Source: Variovorax beijingensis (GTDB taxonomy: Bacteria > Pseudomonadota > Gammaproteobacteria > Burkholderiales > Burkholderiaceae_C). Taken from it: a stretch of DNA of 64,000 bases. Position 1 is the first letter of the stretch. Each line of letters starts with the position of its first letter. The stretch covers positions 786,001 through 850,000 of the forward strand of contig NZ_VIVL01000001.1 of assembly GCF_007828835.1 (NCBI RefSeq), written 5' to 3'. The notes beneath the pieces are model-generated. The model did no database searches, was not told the origin of the DNA, and worked only from the letters and a program-made list of their open reading frames with translations. Shown in pieces: positions 58,536 through 64,000 of this stretch. The position numbers and the translations under genes were made by a program.

Positions 58536-60851
58536 GTGAAAAAGCATTCCCGCGCCGTGGCGATCGCCATGGCATTTCCCCTTGGCGCGCCCGCGTGGGC
58601 GCAGGACGCGCCTGATCCATCCGGCGGCAGCGCTGCGCGCACCCTGAGCACCGTCACGGTCAGCGACGGCCGCCCGACCTCGCTGCCGACCCAGATTCCG
58701 ACCACCATCGAGGGCGTGACGCACGAGCAGATCGCCGAAACCGTCAACGCCACCGACGGCGAAGACGCGCTCAAGTACCTGCCCAGCCTGGTGGTGCGCA
58801 AGCGCTACATCGGCGATTTCAACCATGCGGTGCTTGCCACGCGCGCTTCGGGCACAGGCAACAGCGCGCGCTCGATGGTGTACGCCGACGGCATCATGCT
58901 GTCGAACCCGCTGGGCAATGGCGCCACCTACGCGCCGCGCTGGGGCATGGTGTCGCCCGAAGAGATCGAGCGGGTCGACGTGCTGTACGGGCCGTTCTCG
59001 GCAGCCTATCCGGGCAACTCGGCCGGCGCCGTGGTCGACTACGTGACGCGCATGCCCACGAAACTCGAAGCGCACGCCAAGCTCAGCGGCTTCGCCTCGA
59101 ACTTCGACCTGTACGGCAGCCATTCCTCACCCGCCGGCCAGCAACTCGAGCTCTCGCTGGGCAGCCGCAGCGGCGACTGGTCGTGGTGGCTCAGCGCCTC
59201 GCGCACCCACAGCAAAGGGCAGGCGCTGGTGTTCGGCAACCGCCTCGCCAGCGCCGGCGCCCTGGGCAACGCCGGCACGCCGGTCACGGGCGCGGTGCCG
59301 GGGCTGAACCCGTCGAATCAGCCCTGGTGGCTGGTGGGCGGCTCGACGATCTACGACACCACGCAGGAGCAGGCCAAGCTCAAGCTGGCCTACGACTTCT
59401 CTCCCACGGTGCGCGCCACCTACACGCTCGGCGCCTGGAACAACACCACGCACGGCGGCGTCGCCACCTACCTGCGCGATGCCTTCGGCCGGCCGGTGTA
59501 TTCGGGGCGCGTGAACATCGCCGGGCGAAGCTACAACCTCGATGCGCCGAGCGCCGCGCTGGCGCCGACCGAGACCGCGCTCACCCATTACATGCACGGC
59601 CTTTCGGTGAAGAGCCATACCGGCGGCGTGTTCGACTGGGAAGTGGCCGCGAGCCTGTTCGACTATGCGCGCGACACCTCGCGCACACCCACCACACCCC
59701 TGCCCGGTGCCTTCAACGGCGGACCGGGGCGCATCACCGACATGGGCGGCTCGGGCTGGCACACTTTCAAGGCCGCCGGCACATGGCGGCCCACCGGCTC
59801 GGCCGAGGGCGTGGGCGCGCACGTGGTCGACTTCGGCTTCCAGCAGGACACGGCCCGCCTGCGCACCGGCGTCGGCAACACCTTCGACTGGATCGCCGGG
59901 CCGGCCGTGTCGCCGTTCTCCGCCTTCAACGGCAACACGCGATTGCAGTCGCTCTACGTGCAGGATACCTGGCGCTTCGCCAAGGACTGGAAGACCACGC
60001 TCGGCCTGCGCCACGAACGCTGGGAAGCCTATGGAGGCCAGCTCGGCAACGCCACGAAGCTGCTCGACTTTGCACCGCGCAGGAACAGCTACGACTCGCC
60101 CAAGGCCGCGCTTGCCTGGCAGGCCACGCCGGACTGGCTGCTCAAGGCATCGACCGGCCGGGCAGTGCGCATGCCGACCGTGAGCGAGCTCTACCAGGGC
60201 TCGATCGACGGCAGCCGGATCGTCAACACCGATCCCAACCTGCGCCCGGAGCGCTCGTGGACCACGGAGCTCAGCGCAGAGCGCGATCTGAAAGGCTGGG
60301 GGCTCGACGGCGTGCTGCGCACCACGCTCTTTTTCGAGAACACCAAGGATGCGCTCTACAGCCAGGCCCTCACCAATCTCGTGAGCACGGTGCAGAACGT
60401 CGATGCCATCCGCACCCGCGGGCTGGAGGTGGCGCTCAACGCGGTCGACGTGGGCGTGAAGGGGCTGGACCTGAGCGGCAGCCTCACGCTGACGCGCTCG
60501 AAGATCGCGGCCAACAGCGGTTTTCCCGCCAGCGTCGGCCGCGAACAGCCGCGCGTGCCGAAGCTGCGGGCCACGCTGCTCGCCACCTACCGGCCCGATG
60601 CGAGATGGAGCTACACCGTCGGCGCACGCTACAGCGGCAAGCAGTACGGCACGCTCGACAACACCGACGGCAACGGCGCGGCCTACATGGGCTTCTCGAA
60701 ATTCTTCGTGGTCGATGCGCGCATCCGCTACCGGATCGACCGGCAATGGAGCGCCGCCTTCGGCATCGACAACCTCAACAACAACAAGTACTGGGCCTTC
60801 CACCCCTATCCGCAACGCACCTATGTGGCCGAACTCAAGTTCGACCTCTGA
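58536..60851 (+). CDS. TonB-dependent outer-membrane receptor (likely copper-related)
   Basis: A 771-residue outer-membrane barrel with plug. Start GTG 58536 gives KKHSRAVAIAMAFPLGAPAW (signal peptide to about residue 22). The plug runs about 60-190 (IEGVTHEQIAETVNATDGED, then VVRKRYIGDFNHAVLATRAS and EIERVDVLYGPFSAAYPGNS) and the barrel to the terminal YVAELKFDL, ending in a hydrophobic L. Sits between DUF2946 and the YcnI-PCuAC gene, a pairing seen with OprC/NosA-type copper receptors. Copper as ligand is an inference from neighbours. Confidence 0.92.
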   Translation: MKKHSRAVAIAMAFPLGAPAWAQDAPDPSGGSAARTLSTVTVSDGRPTSLPTQIPTTIEGVTHEQIAETVNATDGEDALKYLPSLVVRKRYIGDFNHAVLATRASGTGNSARSMVYADGIMLSNPLGNGATYAPRWGMVSPEEIERVDVLYGPFSAAYPGNSAGAVVDYVTRMPTKLEAHAKLSGFASNFDLYGSHSSPAGQQLELSLGSRSGDWSWWLSASRTHSKGQALVFGNRLASAGALGNAGTPVTGAVPGLNPSNQPWWLVGGSTIYDTTQEQAKLKLAYDFSPTVRATYTLGAWNNTTHGGVATYLRDAFGRPVYSGRVNIAGRSYNLDAPSAALAPTETALTHYMHGLSVKSHTGGVFDWEVAASLFDYARDTSRTPTTPLPGAFNGGPGRITDMGGSGWHTFKAAGTWRPTGSAEGVGAHVVDFGFQQDTARLRTGVGNTFDWIAGPAVSPFSAFNGNTRLQSLYVQDTWRFAKDWKTTLGLRHERWEAYGGQLGNATKLLDFAPRRNSYDSPKAALAWQATPDWLLKASTGRAVRMPTVSELYQGSIDGSRIVNTDPNLRPERSWTTELSAERDLKGWGLDGVLRTTLFFENTKDALYSQALTNLVSTVQNVDAIRTRGLEVALNAVDVGVKGLDLSGSLTLTRSKIAANSGFPASVGREQPRVPKLRATLLATYRPDARWSYTVGARYSGKQYGTLDNTDGNGAAYMGFSKFFVVDARIRYRIDRQWSAAFGIDNLNNNKYWAFHPYPQRTYVAELKFDL

Positions 60852-60885
60852 TTCTCTTCACCGATTTTTTCAAGGAGTTCCCGCA

Positions 60886-61794
60886 ATGAACCACCCACGC
60901 CTCATCCTGAAGACCGCTGCCGCATGCGCACTGCTGGCAGGCACGGCCGCCGCGTTCGCCCATGTCACCCTGCCTCGCGGCGGCGTTACCGTCGGCAGCG
61001 ACTACAGCGCGGCCTTCCGTGTCGGCCACGCCTGCGAAGGCGCCAAGGCCACCACCGGCCTGGCCGTGCGCCTGCCCAAGGGTTTCCTGCTGAGCGACGC
61101 GCAGGCGCGCAAGGGCTGGAAGCTCGACGTGCAGAAGAACGCCGGCGACGGCGAAGTGCGCTGGACCGCCGAAAGCCCCCAGGCCGCGCTGCCCGCCAGC
61201 GAGCGCGCCGAGTTCGTGCTGCGCGGCAAGGTGCCCGGCACCCCCGGCCCGCTGTGGTTCAAGGTGCTGCAGACCTGCGACGTGGGCAGCATCGACTGGG
61301 CGGAAGTGCCGGCCTCGGGCAGCTCGACCGCTGGGCTCAAGAGCCCTGCCGCCAGGCTCGATGTGGTGGCGCAGGGCGTGGCCACGGTCGACGTGCGCGA
61401 TGGCTGGGTGCGCCAGTCGGTGCCGGGCCAGAGCGGCACCGGGGCCTTCATGAAGCTCACTGCGCCCACCGGCGCCAGGCTGGTCGGCATCACGACGCCG
61501 GCCGCCGGCGTGGCCGAGGTGCACGAGATGAAGATGGAAGGCGACACCATGAAGATGCGCGAGCTGCCGGGCGGCCTCGACCTGCCCGCCGGCCAGACCG
61601 TCGAGCTCAAGCCGGGCGGCTACCACGTGATGATGATGGACCTGAAGCAGGCGCTGGCCAAGGGTTCGACCGTCCCGATGACGCTGCGTTTCGAGGATGC
61701 CAAGGGCCAGAAGAGCTCGCTCGAGCTGAACCTGCCGGTGGGCGCGCCCGAAGGGGCCGACGCCGCCGCGCCGGCCCATCAGCACAAGCACTGA
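60886..61794 (+). CDS. YcnI-like (DUF1775) and PCuAC (DUF461) fusion copper-binding protein
   Basis: A 302-residue periplasmic fusion. The signal peptide ends AFA before His26 (HVTLPRGGVTVG), so the mature protein starts with His, the copper-binding N-terminal His of YcnI-type proteins. DUF1775 covers about 26-160. The PCuAC half (about 165-285) carries AEVHEMKMEGDTMKMREL and GGYHVMMMDLKQAL, matching the H-M / H-M copper(I) site of PCuAC. The C-terminus ends in a His-rich AHQHKH. AAGGAG precedes the ATG. A single chain with both copper sites downstream of a TonB receptor points to copper delivery, perhaps to cytochrome oxidase. Confidence 0.92.
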   Translation: MNHPRLILKTAAACALLAGTAAAFAHVTLPRGGVTVGSDYSAAFRVGHACEGAKATTGLAVRLPKGFLLSDAQARKGWKLDVQKNAGDGEVRWTAESPQAALPASERAEFVLRGKVPGTPGPLWFKVLQTCDVGSIDWAEVPASGSSTAGLKSPAARLDVVAQGVATVDVRDGWVRQSVPGQSGTGAFMKLTAPTGARLVGITTPAAGVAEVHEMKMEGDTMKMRELPGGLDLPAGQTVELKPGGYHVMMMDLKQALAKGSTVPMTLRFEDAKGQKSSLELNLPVGAPEGADAAAPAHQHKH

Positions 61795-61804
61795 CGGCTG
61801 CGCC

Positions 61805-63544
61805 CTACAGCAGCTGGTCCGGCGCCAGCGGCCCGAACAGCCGCAGCAGCAGGCGCAGGGTCAGGCTGGCGTCGGGCTCGGTGGAGGTGTCCTTCAGCCC
61901 GCTGCCTTCGGGCGCCCGCCAGACCAGCGAGCCATCGTTCAGCTCGACCCGCCATGAGCCCTCGCGCATGCCGCGCTCGATCTGGGCGGACGCCGCGCGC
62001 GAGAGCTCGGCGCTGCGCACGAGCAGCGCGATCTCGGTGTTCTGCAGCTGCGAGCGCAGGTCCAGGTTCATCGAGCCGACCACCAGCAGCCGGCCGTCCA
62101 TCACCAGCACCTTCGAATGCAGCATCGAGCGCGATTCGCCGAGACTGCCGCCGCTGCCCGACGAGCCGAAGGCGTTGCCGACGCTGGTCTGCTCGCTGCG
62201 CAGCTCGTAGAGTTCCACGCCCATCCTGAGCAGGTCCTCGCGATGGCGCGAGTAGCCGACATGCGCCACCGGCGCGTCGTTCGACGACAGCGAGTTGGTC
62301 AGCACGCGGATGCGCACGCCCCGGCTGCGAGCCGCCGCGAAAGCCTGCTTCATGTCCGGGCCGGGCACAAAGTAGGGCGAGATGATGAGCAGGTCGGTGC
62401 GCGCCTGGCCGATCAGCTGCAGCAGGCCTTCGACCACCGTGTCGCTGCCCGCGGCAAGGTCGGAGCTGGCTTCGAGCGCCGCCGCGCGCCGCGACGAACT
62501 GGCGGCGTCCCCGGGCTGGCTCACGACCAGGCCCGGCGCCCTCGTCGTCCCGGCGCCCTTGTCGGCCGGGATCTTTCCGGGCTGGTCGGCGAGCATCACC
62601 GCGGGCGCCCAGACGAAACGGGCGGTTTGCAGGTCCATCGGTTTTTCGTCCCAGGCGCGGGCGAGCTGTGCCGGCGTGGGGGCGGCGCCTGGTTTCGGTT
62701 CTGCCTCGGGTGTTGGCGGCGGCGGTGAGTTCTGCGCACGGGCCGATTCGTCGGCCAGTTCCCGGTCGGCCTGCTGCGCCCGCTCGCGGATGGCTTCCAG
62801 TTCGCTGCGCTTGACCAGCGACTGGACGGGATAGGCGCGTTCGTTGTTCCAGTAGCTGTCGAAGCTGCGCGACAGGTCCCGCACGATCGGCCCGGCCGCC
62901 AGGATGTCGACGTCGATGTAATTGCCCTTCAGCGCATTGCCGAAATAGGCATCGCCCAGGTTGCGCCCGCCGGTGACGCCGAGCACGTTGTCGGCGAGAA
63001 AGAGCTTGTTGTGCATCCGCTGCTGGATCCGCGAGGCATCGCCGATCGAATTGAGCGCGCGAGCGAACGAAGACCCGCGCGCGCCGGCCAGCGGGTTGAA
63101 CAGGCGCATCTCGATGTTGGGCACGAAAGCCAGGCCCAGCACCAGCGCATCGCGCCCGGTGCTGTGCAGATCGTCGAGCAGAATCCGCACCCGCACGCCG
63201 CGCTCGGCCGCCGCGCGGAGTCCCCGCACCAGCCGGCCGGTGCTGGCGTCGGCATGGATGGCGTAATACTGCAGGTCGAGCGATTTCTGCGCGCCTTCGA
63301 TCAGAGCGAGCCGGCTGCCGTAGGCGGCCGGAGGTCCCGCGAGTAGCAGGAAGCCGGATTCGAAGCGCGCGCCGTCGGCTTTGCGCCGCTGCTGCACCAA
63401 GGCATCCAGCGCGGTGCCGTTGGGCGAGGAGAGCGCGGTCGAAACCGGCCGGTCGACGTGCTCGGGCAGTTGTGCGCAGGCGCCCTGCAGGACGAGGACA
63501 AGAAGCGCAATGGATCGGCCAAAGAGCGCGTAGAAGGAAGACAT
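61805..63544 (-). CDS. phospholipase D-family protein (ClsC-type cardiolipin synthase-like)
   Basis: A 579-residue PLD-superfamily enzyme. Two HKD motifs are visible: HNKLFLADNVLGVTGGRNLG (about residues 178-197) and HSKVLVMDGRLLVVGSMNLD (about 489-508). The N-terminal export signal ends with a lipobox-like LQGAC (near residue 24). The middle holds a low-complexity insert (SPPPPTPEAEPKPGAAPTPA, about 276-295). Layout matches the ClsC/YmdC group forming cardiolipin from phosphatidyl lipids. A TATATAT run sits about 25 bp before the ATG on the coding strand and may be its -10. Convergent with the YcnI-PCuAC gene. Confidence 0.88.
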   Translation of the reverse strand: MSSFYALFGRSIALLVLVLQGACAQLPEHVDRPVSTALSSPNGTALDALVQQRRKADGARFESGFLLLAGPPAAYGSRLALIEGAQKSLDLQYYAIHADASTGRLVRGLRAAAERGVRVRILLDDLHSTGRDALVLGLAFVPNIEMRLFNPLAGARGSSFARALNSIGDASRIQQRMHNKLFLADNVLGVTGGRNLGDAYFGNALKGNYIDVDILAAGPIVRDLSRSFDSYWNNERAYPVQSLVKRSELEAIRERAQQADRELADESARAQNSPPPPTPEAEPKPGAAPTPAQLARAWDEKPMDLQTARFVWAPAVMLADQPGKIPADKGAGTTRAPGLVVSQPGDAASSSRRAAALEASSDLAAGSDTVVEGLLQLIGQARTDLLIISPYFVPGPDMKQAFAAARSRGVRIRVLTNSLSSNDAPVAHVGYSRHREDLLRMGVELYELRSEQTSVGNAFGSSGSGGSLGESRSMLHSKVLVMDGRLLVVGSMNLDLRSQLQNTEIALLVRSAELSRAASAQIERGMREGSWRVELNDGSLVWRAPEGSGLKDTSTEPDASLTLRLLLRLFGPLAPDQLL

Positions 63545-63637
63545 GCGGCGTTCCCGGAGCTTGGAAGCCGCATATATATCCCAGTCGGCGCCGCCCCGGC
63601 GTGGGACGGCGGGACAGTCCGGCGTAGAACCAATGGA

Positions 63638-64000
63638 CTAGCGCCCGACGGACAGCTCTTCCTGGCGTTCCAGCGCGGCCAGCAACTCGTCGTCGATCTG
63701 GGCATGGCGCTGGCTCAGCTCGGCCGCGCGCGAAGCGTCGGTGGCGTAGATGGCGCCGCCGTCGAGCTCGAGCATTTCGCCGATGCGCTTCTGCTCGGCC
63801 TCGAGCGCCTCGATCTGCGCCGGGAGCGCCTCGAGCTCGCGCTGCTCCTTGTAGCTGAGCTTCTTGCGCGCGGCGCCGACCGGACGCGCGGGCGCCGGCT
63901 CGGTGGCGACGGGTGCCGGTGCGGGCGGCGAGGAGGCAGGCGCGGCGCCGGCGGCCTGCCTTTGCTCCGCGATCTCGCGCGCGCGCTTCGACTGGATCAG
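63638..64000 (-). CDS. uup: ABC-F family ATPase Uup, C-terminal part (truncated by window edge)
   Basis: The last 120 residues of a gene running off the right edge. The visible end contains a Pro/Ala-rich linker (about 30 residues) then KKLSYKEQRELEALPAQIEA and EQKRIGEMLELDGGAIYATD, the C-terminal coiled-coil DNA-binding domain of Uup-type ABC-F proteins. Uup acts on DNA or ribosomes (tandem-repeat stability). The ATP-binding cassettes lie outside the window. Stop is TAG at 63638. The gap to the PLD gene (63545-63637) has no gene. Confidence 0.86.
   Translation of the reverse strand: MIQSKRAREIAEQRQAAGAAPASSPPAPAPVATEPAPARPVGAARKKLSYKEQRELEALPAQIEALEAEQKRIGEMLELDGGAIYATDASRAAELSQRHAQIDDELLAALERQEELSVGR

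Noticed and set aside
1..64000. tRNA, rRNA, CRISPR arrays, insertion sequences, prophage or integrase genes
   Set aside because: None seen: no cloverleaf-like gene ends with TTCGANNC blocks in gaps, no regularly spaced repeats, no transposase or phage motifs.

Overview
The window is high-GC chromosomal DNA from a betaproteobacterium of the order Burkholderiales, family Comamonadaceae, most like Variovorax. The pointers are the many Bug-type periplasmic binding proteins, the DUF3567, DUF4148, DUF2242 and DUF2783 families, the pilT/pilU pair beside yggS, and intergenic palindromes of a kind I associate with Variovorax. The assignment rests on gene content and style, not on a database match. I see about 58 protein genes, packed tightly on both strands with frequent 4-bp ATGA overlaps. 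I see no rRNA, tRNA, CRISPR array, insertion sequence or prophage gene.

Layout. 1-3.2 kb: a LysR regulator, an NMT1/SsuA-like binding protein and a 2-oxoglutarate/Fe(II)-type oxygenase, apparently one uptake-and-oxidation unit; an azoreductase is divergent. 4.7-9.0 kb: a catabolic module of citrate-synthase-like citryl-CoA lyase, acyl-CoA synthetase and Bug binding protein, facing an IclR regulator. 9.0-11.9 kb: the housekeeping cluster rsmI / yraN-diaA-dolP. 11.9-16.3 kb: a beta-hydroxyacid dehydrogenase, pilU, pilT, yggS and an Lrp-type regulator. 16.4-21.3 kb: proline and glutamate catabolism (putA and a Glu/Leu/Phe/Val dehydrogenase). 21.4-27.0 kb: a P-loop kinase, a DUF2242 lipoprotein, a FUSC membrane protein behind a short coupled ORF, arginase and an S9 oligopeptidase.

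27.2-34.9 kb is a lipid-storage neighbourhood: a wax ester synthase/DGAT with a histone-H1-like basic tail, two phasin-type proteins with similar tails, a TetR regulator, an alpha/beta hydrolase and a self-sufficient CYP102-type P450-reductase fusion. 34.9-35.3 kb holds a pair of inverted palindromic repeats with compensatory stem changes. 35.3-42.3 kb is an acid-activation and carboxylation module: an amino-acid-type ABC binding protein, a TetR regulator, an acyl-CoA synthetase and a single-chain biotin-dependent acyl-CoA carboxylase of 1098 residues.

42.4-50.1 kb carries envelope and housekeeping genes: SGNH hydrolase, YXWGXW protein, purU, omega-aminotransferase, ChaN-like lipoprotein, AbrB-family protein, DUF3567 and a TonB-shaped DUF3108 protein. 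50.2-55.2 kb looks aromatic-catabolic: FAH-family hydrolase, LuxR-type regulator, FAD monooxygenase, DUF2783 and a Bug protein. 55.2-56.8 kb has a secreted YwqK-like repeat protein and a VOC protein. 56.9-61.8 kb has a TraB/GumN-type protein and then what looks like a copper-handling run: DUF2946, a TonB-dependent receptor and a YcnI-PCuAC fusion. The window closes with a phospholipase-D-type synthase and the C-terminal end of an ABC-F protein (Uup).
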